Below, piece by piece: positions 37,590 to 47,629 of a DNA stretch of 64,000 nucleotides. The notes beneath the pieces are model-generated. The model did no database searches. It saw nothing but the letters and a program-made list of their open reading frames with translations, and was not told the DNA's origin. The translations under genes and the position numbers were made by a program. Position 1 is the first letter of the stretch; each line of letters opens with the position of its first letter. Source of the DNA: Zasmidium citrigriseum (Eukaryota > Ascomycota > Dothideomycetes > Mycosphaerellales > Mycosphaerellaceae); NCBI GenBank assembly GCA_002786025.1, contig NHNW01000043.1, positions 372,001-436,000 of the forward strand, written 5' to 3'.

Positions 37590-38701
37590 AGCTAACTGTA
37601 CTATAGATTTATTTACCTTCTTCTATACCTAGACTAAATCCGATACTAATAGCTTTCCGCCCCGCCTTCGCGTAGAGCGCGTTAGCTAGCTACTTACTAC
37701 CTCCGTTAAGTTCCGCGCCGCTATACGCCTCGCTAAGCGATACTTCGATTACGATAAGAAGGTAGTATTCTAGGCTACCGAGCCTCTAGCCCTAATATAT
37801 ATCGAGATAATCCTCTTATACCTCTAGTATAAATACGTCTCTATCCGCTTAGGTATTAAGTCCGAGGATCGAGCCGATATAGAGCTTAAGTTTAATACTA
37901 GCGATAGTATTAAGGCTATCGTCCTCTCCGTTATCTCGGCCTAGGAGTCTATAAACCTATAGTAAGGCGGCTATATATAGATCTTCCTTAACCTAGTACC
38001 CTTTACGACCCTAGTCTAGTATACCGGGCGCTAGTCTCGTATCGGTTAGCTAGAAGAGTAGGTCTTCTACGTCCTTAACGCCGACGAGATATACGACTAG
38101 TACTAGTAGGCTAAGTTCTTCGAGAAGTATCGTAGTATTCTTGTCCCCTATATTAGACCGAAGGCTACGCTTATCGACCGCGCTATAGCTATAATATCCG
38201 ACGACGACGCCCTTACCGCGTAGGCGTAGGTAACGGCGGAAGGCTCTACCGACCCTCGCCTCTAAGTAGAGAAGTAACTTAAGGCCTACGTTACCGATAC
38301 CCTTATTCGCTAGGTTTTTGGCTTCCGCTCTAACCGGACCTACTAGTAGCTCGATAAGAACTCCCTAGATACTAAGAACCTAGTTCCCGAAGAGTTCCTT
38401 TTCTGTATAGCCCTCGGCGGTAGCGTCGCTAATAAGACCTATACGTAATACTAGGCCGACTAGGCTCGAGCCGCTCCTCTAGATAATATATCTCGTCCTA
38501 CCCTAAGAAAGCGTAATCCTAACGAAGTAACCCTAGTAAAGCGCCTATAGCGAGATAACCCCTACTCCGCCGTCTGCGCTATAGACGCTAGACCTACTAA
38601 GCCTATTAAGGACGTCTACGCCGCCTCGTACGTTATCGAGTACGTAGCTAAGTAATTAGCGGAGACGTATAAGTATCGCCTATATAAGGTTACTAAATTC
38701 C

Positions 38702-38778
38702 GTAAGTACTATCCGCCCCTAAATACCGGCCGGTTTTTAGCGTTACCTTTAAGCCTTAATTACTAACTACCGCTATAG
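38702..38778 (+). other. Intron of SNF2 relic 2 with near-perfect palindrome
   Basis: Donor GTAAGT at 38702, branch TTACTAAC at about 38761 and acceptor CTATAG ending at 38778; removing it joins ...VTKFR to EIIEYYATEAIEA in frame. The centre is TAAATACCGGCCGGTTTTTA (38720-38739), the best-preserved copy of the right-block palindrome. Confidence 0.8.
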
Positions 38779-39129
38779 AAATTATCGAGTATTACGCTAC
38801 CGAGGCTATCGAAGCTAGGACGTACGGCCCTACTATACTACTTACCTACTAGCGCTAGATATAGTACTCTAGCCCTATCCCGTACTCCGCCGCTTACACT
38901 AAGCGCCTAGCGCTAGCCTACTCCGACGAAGACGACGACGATAGCGAGGGTAAATTAGCCGCCTTATCGCTAATTCGTTCGCGCCGCCCTCGTAAGCGAC
39001 CTCGTTAGTAGTAGCCGCTAGAACTCGTTATCGAGGTAGACGTAGATAAGGAAGAAGAGGGAGAGGGCGAAGATAGCCCTATAGCGAAGCCGTTAGGATA
39101 GTTAGAGTAAGAGAAGCCGCTATAGCTAG

Positions 39130-39378
39130 AGCTATCTTAGGTAGAGGATTCTCTTATAGAAGAGTCTACCTAGCTAGAGAATACCCCTACTATTAGTAAG
39201 ACTAAGTCTACCTAGCTAGAGACGGAGCCGCTATAGTTAGAGACCTAGTCTACCTAGCTAGAGGCTAAGTCTTCCTAGCTAGAGGCTAAGCCGCCGTAGT
39301 TAGAGACTAAGTTTACCTAGCTAGAGTCTAAGCCGCTATAGTTAGAGACCGAGTCTACCTAGCTAGAGTCTAAGTCTA
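39130..39378 (+). repeat. Heptad-like coding repeat (S/P-x-Q-L-E-x-E/K)
   Basis: Within the C-terminal part of SNF2 relic 2, about a dozen tandem 21-bp units read STQLETEPLQLETQ and variants, with TAG at each former Gln. Every unit is a multiple of three bases, so it was a translated repeat. It would form a Gln/Leu/Glu-rich helical or low-complexity tail. Confidence 0.8.
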
Positions 39379-39790
39379 CCGTTAGTAAGTATAGCGAACT
39401 ACTAGGCGGTTAGGAGCCGGTAATCCGGGAGTAGGTTAAGAATACCGACTATATCGAGGGTACTACTAAGTTTAAGAGCGGCCTAGCGTACTTCGCGTAC
39501 TAACTACCTAACTAGGAGACGCCGGAGAGGGATAACTATAGTAGGCTTAAGAAGGCGACCTTCTACCCTTACGTTATTAACTATATAATTAGGCTACTTA
39601 ACGCCGGTAAGTATAGTATTAACGACGAGTAAATCGAGGCTATTAAAGCCGTCGAGATAAAGAAACCTAAGAACCACGGCTTTCCTAAGATCTACGCCGA
39701 GGCCTTCGAAGAAGCTATACGCCTATCTCGTATAGGTTAAGGAAATAGTTAGAGTACGGGTTATAGCGGACGGCTTAGGGTATTAGGGTT

Positions 39791-40090
39791 AGGTTATAGT
39801 ATAGATATACGATAAATAGGCGTACTAGCGGTACGTAAGACTAAATTGTATTATAGTATATATATCTCCCGTCCCTTCTTACGTATCGTCTTCCTAACCC
39901 CTATTGAAACCCTAGTTAATAGTCTATACGTTACGTTACTTTTACGCTGCGTAATCGATCTCTTCTACCCTTTATCTTCTACTCTCCTCCTTTATTATAT
40001 TATTACCTTTCTAACCGCGATATTAACTAGTATCTAACCTCCTACTACCCCCGCCCGGTAGTTACCTTTATCCTACGTAGTACTATAATA
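39791..40090. other. Intergenic region between SNF2 relic 2 and cyclin relic
   Basis: AT- and CT-rich DNA with a degraded palindrome CCCGCCCGGTAGTT at about 40049-40062. A 63-codon open frame (39846-40037) lies here but is hydrophobic, unlike its neighbours and without support. The region is probably the cyclin promoter. Confidence 0.4.
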
Positions 40091-40990
40091 CAATTATCCG
40101 CGGTAGACGACCTCGTTTTACTAGGAGCCTATAAGTAATAGAGATTTACTAAAGTATAGCTCGCGCGGTCTCCCTCTATCTTAGACGGGATAAGTATCTC
40201 GGAAGAGATATCGGCGATCGATAAGGGCCTAGATTTTATCGTCTAAGTCGTAGTTATAGTTAAGCTCCCCTACTACGCTATCGGGACTACGTCGGTCTTC
40301 TTCTAGCGCTTCCTTATACGTACTAGCCTCGTCCGCGAGTATAACGGTATCCCTAAGCTCTATCCCCTTTAAATTATAGCTACGGCCCTCTACCTAGTAT
40401 CTAAAGCGGAAGACTACCCCCGCTAATTAAAGGATCTTATCCCTATATACTATCGTATAGCGTAAAAGGATATCGGTCTCCTCGTTAATTAATAGAGTAG
40501 AGATTAGTAGCGCTAGAGGGACCGTATCTTAGATAACGAGAGTATCCTACTAGAGACGCTCTACTTCGATATTACCGTAGACTCGCCTTTCCGTTAGTTA
40601 AACTATCTACTACGCTAATATAACCTTAAGACCTACTATCGTCTTCGTAACGCCGCGTAGGCCCTTATCTTCGATAGCTATTAGAGCCGACTATATCTAC
40701 TATATAGCGACTACGCTATCGCCGTTACCGCGCTCTACGCCGCCTATCGTTTATATTAGCTATCTCTCCCTAACGACTATAAAGGTTAGCCGTAGTAGGT
40801 ATCTTAGTACGTTTCGCTCTCTAATATTCGACGTATTATAGAATATATCGCCGCTAACTACGAGCGTACTACGAAGACCCTCTATACTTTCGTTACCGGT
40901 AATAGTTCGTTAGGTACGATAAAAGTATAGGAAGGAGGATAGGATACGTTACCTATATACTCCTCCTCGGCCTCTTAGAGTATATACTTT
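40091..40990 (+). pseudogene. Cyclin relic, transcription-type (cyclin K/T, Pch1/Bur2-like)
   Basis: Read through TAG/TAA, the + frame gives a cyclin box. It shows ARSPSILDGIS (about 40162-40194), KGLDFIVQV, VFFQRFLIRTSLVREYNGIP (about 40291-40350), IIATALYLVSKAEDYPRQLKD (40374 on, the ATxLFLAxKxEE..RKLKD-type signature), RIAQKDIGLLVNQQSRDQQR and ILLETLYFDITVDSPFRQL (about 40548-40605). A second-repeat part reads LRNAAQALIFDSYQSRLYLL, ending in TALYAAYRLYQL near 40760. Cyclins of this type activate CTD kinases in transcription elongation. A low-complexity C-terminus may extend to about 41240. It is RIP-killed and so is presumably an extra copy of a normally single-copy gene. Confidence 0.82.
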
Positions 40991-41319
40991 ATCGCTCCTA
41001 TTTCCCCTAAGACGATAATATAGTTAATTAGGCTAGACGTAGATACTACCGCTAGCGGCTCCCTCGTATAATAGGCGGTTATATCTAGCGTATTAGGCGG
41101 TAGGAGTTATTAGTAAATAGTAGAGAAGTAAGCTATCGCCGAAGGAGCGGTATCTTATAGGTACGGGTTCGTAGTAGGTTTTCTTAGCGGAGTTAAAAGT
41201 AGATAGGGTTACTATATTTTAGGGTTAAGTACATATTATAGGTATATCCTACCTACTACGAAGAGGTCTAGAATCGTCTATTAATACCGTCTCTACGGTT
41301 ATTACGGATACCGATAGAA

Positions 41320-41870
41320 TTTTAAATCGATCGTTATACCGTACTTTTATAGGACTTTCTAGTACTTATTATCCTTACGCCCGTCTATCCTTCTAATTTC
41401 GTATCTCGTTATCCCGCCCGTTAATTTACTTTCCGTACGCCGCCCTAGCCTTTTAGTTATACGTACTAAACTATATTTCTGTCCCGTACGCTATCTAGAT
41501 ATCGCCTTACGACCCTATCTATCCTATCGTAGGCTTATATAGCTAGGAGGCGTAGGTTCTCTATCTCCTTACTCTCCGGGAAACGCTCTATAAGCCGCTA
41601 TATAAGTAAGCCTAAGGGACCTATAGAGACCTTATCCTCGCTAGCTAGCCGCTCCCTATCTAATACGAGTTAGTCTACGATCGTATCTTACGTATATAGG
41701 GCGACGAACCGTTAGAAATTATATCCGCTCCTAGTATAATCGCTCCGATCTACCCGATACCTCTATCTCTCTAATAAGCGTAGATAGCGAGTATTATCCT
41801 AAGCGTATATACTAGTAGGGGTTCGTTCTACACCCTATATTCCTTAATAACTTAGTTTATAAAGTTATCC
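41320..41870 (+). pseudogene. Unrecognised relic, strand uncertain
   Basis: The + read-through frame gives plausible protein such as EAQVLYLLTLRETLYKPLYK (about 41550-41605) and ILRIQGDEPLEIISAPSI (about 41681-41735). An alternative - frame over the same DNA is also open but is very Arg-rich. I prefer + for its residue mix. No family was recognised. It may be the 3' part of, or a neighbour to, the cyclin relic. Confidence 0.35.
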
Positions 41871-42234
41871 GTTTTTAGATCTAGCGTCTCTAAACTACTA
41901 AGGAAATTCCTTAGTACCTTTACGCCGTCTACCGCCTATCCGCCCTCCTCTACGAGTCCTTATATCGTCGATAGTAGTATATCTATATCGAGGATATCTA
42001 CCTTAGTAGCGTTACGATTATTCTAGTTTTTAGTAGTTTAGTAGTTAACGTAGAGCGTAGTAGATCGATCGCCGTTTAGATATTAAAGTTAAAGACGATA
42101 TAGCGTTAAGAAACCTAGTAGATAGTTAAACTATACGAGGCGAAGGATAACGTTTAATACGATAGGGTATTATATATAACGATACTCGCGGCTTATTAAT
42201 AATATAACACTAATTCCCCCTACCTAATCGTAAC

Positions 42235-42850
42235 CTCGAACGCTGGCCGGGGTACGGCTATACTTTTATCTAATAGCTATATAGCCTATCGAACCTTACT
42301 AGATCCGTTCGGGCCTATATACCCGCTAAAAATACTATCCTATAATACCCGGACGAAGAAACCGTCGCTCTTTAACTCTATATCCGTTACGTCTAGAAAT
42401 TCTATTAACGCTATCTCTATTTCGTTTAGAAGCGTCTCCGACTAATCCTTTAGTATTTGTATAAAGTGTCCGTCCTCTTTTACGTCTTTTACGCTAGTCC
42501 TACCTACTTATAGGATAGGCGATAGTACCTACTTATCTTTACTACGTATCGCTCGTCTTACTACTGGCCTATTAGCTTTACGCTCCCTTACGATAATCTA
42601 AACTATAACCTACTTACCTTATATCGTACTATCTACTAGTATATTAAAAGCCGTTAACTACGTCTATCTACCGCTCTTATACTACGTCTATATCGCTAGT
42701 AGCTTACCGAGTATTATATCGTAGCCCTCGTCGTTCGCTATACCGTAGTAGCGGGTAAGTAAGGTCCGGCTCTCGGCGTCGACGCTTACCTCGGGGACCT
42801 CCTATAGACGTCGCTCTAAGTATAGAGTTATAATAATATAGAGGGTCGTC
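42235..42850 (-). pseudogene. Unrecognised Trp-rich relic on minus strand
   Basis: The - frame reads as protein once TAG is taken as Trp/Gln: VPEVSVDAESRTLLTRYYGI (about 42800-42740), GYDIILGKLLAI near 42722, then a Trp-rich stretch, and ALIEFLDVTDIELKSDGFF (about 42410-42350). It would be about 200 residues. The pattern of TAG where Trp fits (aromatic clusters) supports the strand. GYDIILGKLLAI resembles SYNVILAKLLVL in the relic at 55380-55650, hinting at a shared family. A degraded palindrome (CGCTGGCCGG, 42241) marks its 3' end. Function unknown. Confidence 0.5.
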
Positions 42851-43019
42851 GGATTAGGATAAGTATCGGCTATAGCGGGTAGAGGATCTATTATTTACTA
42901 GTCGGAAGCGGGTCTTATTACTAGTCGAAGAGTAAGCCTAAGCGCTAGCCGGAGTTATAGAGAGGAAGATAGTAGTAAATTATAAGACGAAGGATTTATA
43001 GTAGTTAAATACCCCCTAC

Positions 43020-43139
43020 GGAGGCACGTAATAGTCCTTAACTATACGAACGCCGGCCGGTCTTCGTATTAGCCTCTTAGTTATCCGAAGGTGCTATAAG
43101 AAGAGCTTCTTATGTAGACCGGCTAGGAAGGTAGAGTAG
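43020..43139. repeat. Two CCGG-type palindromes, intergenic
   Basis: CGCCGGCCGGTCTTCG at about 43051 and GACCGGCTAGGAAGG at about 43118 flank DNA with no convincing frame. They lie between the minus-strand relic at 42.2-42.85 kb and the AT-rich insertion-like segment. Confidence 0.6.
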
Positions 43140-43450
43140 TTATAAATTATTCAATCTATATTATACGGACTTATTCTAAATATAGATAAATTCAAGTCCC
43201 TTATATTTATGAATCTAAATCGTATTTATGAATCTGTTATTTATGAATATATTTATAATATTTATGTCTAAGAAGCCTATTTATAAGTATATTTACGAAT
43301 TTCTCTTGAATATTTATAAGTAGTTATAAATCTTGAATTATTTAAATAGGATTTAATTCAAGTTAGGCTATATTCTAAATTTCGAATAGGAATATATTTA
43401 TTGTACTTATAAATCTATTCGTAAATTAAATCGATTTATAACTACTCTAT
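43140..43450. repeat. AT-rich segment that keeps TG and CA dinucleotides
   Basis: About 300 bases of very AT-rich DNA with repeated TATTTATGAATCT-type units (43205-43270) and inverted TTCAAG/CTTGAA strings (43190, 43308, 43331, 43356). Unlike its surroundings it keeps a dozen or so TG/CA dinucleotides within 250 bases. That points to arrival after RIP, or to protection from it. No coding frame was seen. Confidence 0.65.
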
Positions 43451-43779
43451 AGGAAGGACTACGAAGCGGTAGTAATAGTATATAGGGTTAGTATACGCTA
43501 TAGACACCTCTTATATTAATTTTATGTCGCTTTCAAGATATAAATATTTAGGATATATACTATACTACCGCCTAGGCTATATATCCGACTACGTAGAAGT
43601 AGAGAGATAGACTATTACGCCTCCTATAGCCGTATAGACGACGATAACTAGTTTTAATAACGAGTAGGAAGAAGCCGATATTCGATATATAGTAAGCCTA
43701 ATCCTATACGACTATCGTATATATAATATAATCTAATAAGTCGTAGACTCGGCGCTCGCGTAGTAGCCTATTCTATATT

Positions 43780-44465
43780 CCGTCTCGCTTATATCTTCTT
43801 TACTAACTAGAGTACCCTATCTACCGGTATACCTACTCTACTATCGAGCGTATTTACTATAGCGTCGTTTAGTATACTTATATTTCCTAGGGCCCGATCT
43901 TTAGCCTACTAAAGTCTACTAGCGCCTAGGGTTTCGATAACTACTACTATGTTTTCGACTTACTTCTACGCTATCGCCGCTACTACGTTAACCCGTATTC
44001 GCTCTACAACGTATATCGTCGCGGTCTCTATATAGCCGTTAGTAATCCGGATTCGTACTATAAGGACTACCGTACTCCTCTTCTTACTCTTTATAATCGC
44101 CTCTACGAGACTTATAACCCTATCTAACTAGGCCTCGCCGCTATTTCTATATCTCTCCTATAGCCGTAAGACGGCCGCTAGCGCTACTATTAGGTCTAAC
44201 TCTCGGCTATCTCGTCTAGTCGCTACTAACGTAGCGTAGACCTCGGCGGTATTCTTCGTATAAGGGTATAAGACCCGATAGAGCGCTATCGTCTAAGACT
44301 CTTTATTATAGAATAGTAGCGATATCGTCCTATCGGGGGTGGACTTAAAGGCCTCCTCGTCCGATTCGATCGAGATATATACGCTCCTATCTTTATCCTC
44401 TTACTCGTCGGTAAGGTCGATAACCGAATCCTTTACTATTATTTACCCTAGTAGTTATTACGTCG
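43780..44465 (-). pseudogene. Unrecognised relic with SUMO-interacting-like motif
   Basis: The - frame gives about 220 residues: DSVIDLTDE (about 44425-44400) and VYISIESDEEAF near 44380-44345, both resembling SUMO-interacting motifs (hydrophobic core followed by acidic residues). Then come NTAEVYATLVATRRDSRELD (about 44255-44195) and a Val/Ile/Ala-rich helical part LDRVISLVEAIIKSKKRSTV (about 44126-44067). A + frame at 44339-44530 is the antisense shadow of this N-terminal region. The SIM assignment is by eye; no catalytic domain was recognised. Confidence 0.5.
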
Positions 44466-44649
44466 TCCGTATACCTAAATTAGCGCTTAGTATACCCGAC
44501 TACCGCCTAGTACTCCTTAGGCGGGTATAGTTAGTAAGAAGTATATAGGGGAAGGTTATAGCGAAGGGTATAAGGAATATTTATATATAGATAATCTTTA
44601 ACGCTAAGCCTCTTCCGTAACACCTAATACTAGCCGCCTTTTAGTAATA

Positions 44650-45308
44650 CTATCCTCGCCTAAAATTAATAACCGCTAGAAGCTACTCCTCTATACTAAT
44701 TATACTTATCCCTTCGTCTCGTCCGTATTATACGTATTAAGGCTTAGGGTCGCCCGTCTAATTACGTATATTAATCTATTACTCCTCTACCTATACTACT
44801 ATATATTTATCTAGAAGTCGGGCAACTTAAGACGCTATCGTCTAGGCTAGGCCGCCTAGTACTCCCTTTATAGCTTACGTAGTCGTATTACTTAGCCTTA
44901 GACCCTCGATAAATATATTAATATACCTCGCCGCCTTACGGTACTAGTATATATCGTCCGCCGAAATAGAGCTTATATCTACTACTTATTAGTATTAGGA
45001 CTAGTCTCGGTAGCGAGGGTTTTATACTCTATACGATCTTAATACTAGCGTATACTACTATTAGTACGTCGAGCTACTTAGGCTCTTACTAAGACGCTAT
45101 TCCGTACACCGCGTCCTCTACTTCGCGTATAAGGCCGGTAACGACCGTACCTATAGTAGTATAGCTACCCTTAAGGTAGCTAACGTAGGTATCCTAATCC
45201 GTAGCGAGGTTAAGGATATCGTAGCCTATCGATATACCCTCTTCGGTAAGTATCTTGTCTTCTATCTAGTTAGGAAAGCTAGATCTCTCGGGGCCCCCTT
45301 TAGGATCG
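44650..45308 (+). pseudogene. Unrecognised relic on plus strand
   Basis: The + read-through frame shows ISIRTSLGSEGFILY (about 44990-45035), VELLRLLLRRYSVHRVLYFA (about 45070-45130) and IATLKVANVGILIRSEVKD (about 45160-45216), ending at RARSLGAPFRIG just before a donor-like GTAAGT at 45309. An intron with acceptor TATAG near 45375 would contain the palindrome GGTCCGGCCGGG (45351), matching the intron palindromes of SNF2 relic 2. No family was recognised. Confidence 0.45.
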
Positions 45309-45376
45309 GGTAAGTAAGGTAAGGGGAGAAGTATCGTATAGTACGCTTAAGGTCCGGCCGGGTTTTAATATATAGT
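45309..45376 (+). other. Possible intron with CCGGCCGG palindrome
   Basis: Donor GTAAGT (45309), palindrome CTTAAGGTCCGGCCGGG at about 45346-45362, acceptor-like AATATATAG ending near 45376. No clear branch site is visible and the downstream exon is not established, so this is tentative. Confidence 0.4.
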
Positions 45377-45589
45377 AGTATTAATCGTATAGAGGGTTTA
45401 GAAAGGTCTAGAGATCTAGAGTAGATTTATATATATAGTTACGTATACGCCCTACTTACCGCCTACTATAACGTACGGGCTACTATTTACGTTACTACGA
45501 CTACCGGTCGGCGATCGGTGTTATATTTTAGTATTTAAATCTCTTATACAAGTTTATAAGGACTATTAGCCTATATCTATCGCCTACCG

Positions 45590-46270
45590 AAATCTAATCC
45601 TCTACTAGCGGACTCGGTTCCTACGCCTATCGCGTATATCTAACTAGTTAAGAACGATCTCGATAGGAGTCTCCTATATCCTATAGAACTCTAGCCGGGT
45701 TATCGCGTCGTATACCTCTACCGCTATCTTAATACGCTCGGTTAGCTTATCGTCGTCGGTTATTAAGTCCTATAGCTAGCCTTTAGCTACCTACGCTAAC
45801 GCCTTTATCTCGACCTTCTCCTAATTACTCGTCGCGAAGCGCTCTAGTAAATATTAGTCCTTATCTTTATACGAGATAATATATACTTACCGTTAGTAAT
45901 TTATACTCTAGTACGTAAGACTATATCTACCTATAAGAGATCGCTATACCCCTCCTTCGTATATAGTTCTACTATTGCCTTAAACGCCTCGACTAGACTA
46001 TACTCGCCGCTAGTAAAAGCGCCTCTAACCCGCTCGACCTCGTCCGCGGTAGTATAGATTAGAGTAGTAGTCGGTAGTATTACTAGTATAGCCGGATCGC
46101 CCTTAATTACCTTAGTATCTTCGAGTAGGTAAGTAGAGTCGTCTATTTAGTAATTAGCGCTAAAGTGTCTACGGTAATAAAGCTAGCGAGTAATATCGAA
46201 GGCTAGCCGGTATTCGCGAGGATACTAAGGTAGAGATATTAAAGTATAGAGAGGTTAGTAAGAAGTTAGA
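45590..46270 (-). pseudogene. Unrecognised two-exon relic on minus strand
   Basis: Exon 1 (about 46270-45890) reads FDITRQLYYRRHF, DSTYLLEDTKVIKGDPAILV (46140-46081), TTADEVERVRGAF and EYSLVEAFKAIVELYTKEG. A donor GTAAGTATAT at about 45888 (minus sense), branch-like ACTAAT and acceptor TTACTAG near 45844 lead to exon 2, with EKVEIKALAQVAKG, LITDDDKLTERIKIAVEVYD (about 45770-45710) and TRLEFYRIQETPIEIVL. The original would be about 210 residues, mostly helical. The intron and TAG-as-Trp/Gln positions support the strand. No family was recognised. Palindromes at about 45502 lie just past its 3' end. Confidence 0.55.
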
Positions 46271-46399
46271 AGTGTTAATAAGAAGTTAAGAGGGCTTAAA
46301 AACGGTAGACGCCGAAGAAGTCGGGCCGCGTTAGTATATAATAATAACGTTAGTCGTCGCTCTCTAAGACGTAATACTAAGCTCTAGGCGGTACTCGTA

Positions 46400-47290
46400 G
46401 TTACTCGAGGTAATCTAACTCCTTGTTTAGCGATATCCTACCCTACGGCTTACTCTATTCGTCTAGTCGGCCGGCTAATACGTGTCCTAATTAAGCTACG
46501 TTCGCCGCTATAATATCCTTCTCCCCCTTTAATACTATATCCCCGTAGTCGTCGAAGCCGGTAATAGCGTCGTCGCCCTAGCTCTATAACCCCGTTAACG
46601 GCGCTGCGCCGTTATCTACTCCTTAGTAGCGACCTATTTACGTATAATTAGCCCGACGTCCGTATATATAGGGTAGATTATACGATCTTACTTTTAGCTA
46701 GTCTTAGAGCTAAGACGCCTATAGCCTTAAGCTAGGGGAGACTACCGTCTTGTTTAAGAGTTTATAGACCTATTAGAATCCCCTAGCTACTAATCGTCTA
46801 GACGGCGCTTATATAGTTAATCGCGGCGAGGTATTCGCCTACTAACTTATCTATAGACCTATCCTTTATAGTATTTATCGCGACTACCGCCTCCTATCCT
46901 AGTAGTTCGCCGAGGAGTACTATAACCTTATCTATACTCCGATCCGCGACCTTCGGGAGTAGAGCTAGCGGTTACGCGCCTTTAGGCGCCTCGCCTCTAT
47001 CTTCGGTACTATAGTATACTCCCTCCTCTTCCCTACCGTAGCCCTCGTCGTCCTAACTACCCTTACCTTCTTCGTCTTCTATATCCTTATCGTCGCCGGA
47101 CTCGAGGTCGTTATCTAACGCCGTTTTAGCGTTTAGGCTCTTACGCTACGTCTCCTTATCGTCGGAGTCGTCTACGATATTAGGTTCGGATAGGGTGCGT
47201 TTAACGGCTATAGTAAGTAAGATAAGGCTAGTAGTAATCGCGACTACCGGCTAGTATTCGTCGCTAGTTAGAGGTCTTGTCGTTATAGTA
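46400..47290 (-). pseudogene. Unrecognised relic with acidic N-terminus
   Basis: The - frame begins near 47225 with VKRTLSEPNIVDDSDDKETQ and continues through an Asp/Glu-rich stretch (to about 47020), then VADRSIDKVIVLLGELLG and DKLVGEYLAAINYISAV (to about 46801). A second frame follows from about 46790, with VYKLLNKTVV, ANYTQIGRYQGVDNGAAPL and DDAITGFDDYGDIVLKGEKD (about 46575-46515), ending near 46420. The frame change implies an intron or indel. The acidic start and helical middle are all that can be said. Palindromes ACTACCGGCTAG (47243) and ACTACCGGCCGGAGTTTA (47383) lie at its 5' side. Confidence 0.5.
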
Positions 47291-47629
47291 TATAGAAGAA
47301 AACTAGAGCTATATAGGGTTTTTATACGTCGCCGCGGGCTATATACCGTCGACGGGCCGAGACGAGACTAATAGGTTTACGACTACCGGCCGGAGTTTAT
47401 AGTAGCTACGTCGCGAAAGTAATATCGTAAAATAAAGGACAAAGATTTATAAATTCAAACTAAGTATAGGCTATTACCTTTGTCTATCTTCCTTCCTTCC
47501 TATAAATATAACTACTCTCGAAGTATCTAAGCCTTCTTACTACTCTATGTTTTAGTCTTTTTCTTACTTAGTGTTTCTATAGTATATATACTCGTTATCC
47601 GTCTATTTCCTTAGCCTCGGCGAGCGCTT

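Larger units (their letters stand above)
33620..39790 (+). pseudogene. SNF2-family ATPase/helicase relic 2
   Basis: Motif I reads ILADDTSIGKTI (35513-35548; former GxGKT, with the Lys-Thr intact). A motif Ia-like segment reads LTLIIVLPNAFR (about 35952-35987). Motif II reads LIIVDKVYRVKN (36730-36767, from DEAH). Motif VI reads GRQSRIGQLEEQVFY (about 38026-38070). This order is diagnostic for SNF2-type translocases. The N-terminus is Lys/Asp/Thr-rich; an acidic linker precedes motif II (about 36615-36690). The C-terminus has an acidic stretch (38925-38955) and heptad-like repeats (about 39130-39375). Four introns, at about 34271, 35797, 37499 and 38702, restore the frame. It differs clearly from SNF2 relic 1 in sequence but occupies the same place after a giant relic. 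Numerous TAG/TAA codons; inactive. Confidence 0.87.

Noticed and set aside
39846..40037. 63-codon hydrophobic open frame on the plus strand
   Set aside because: It lies in pyrimidine-rich intergenic DNA between two relics, with no conserved motif; hydrophobicity follows from the T-rich composition.
44339..44530. 63-codon open frame on the plus strand
   Set aside because: It is antisense to the SIM-containing minus-strand relic, which reads through more convincingly over a longer distance.
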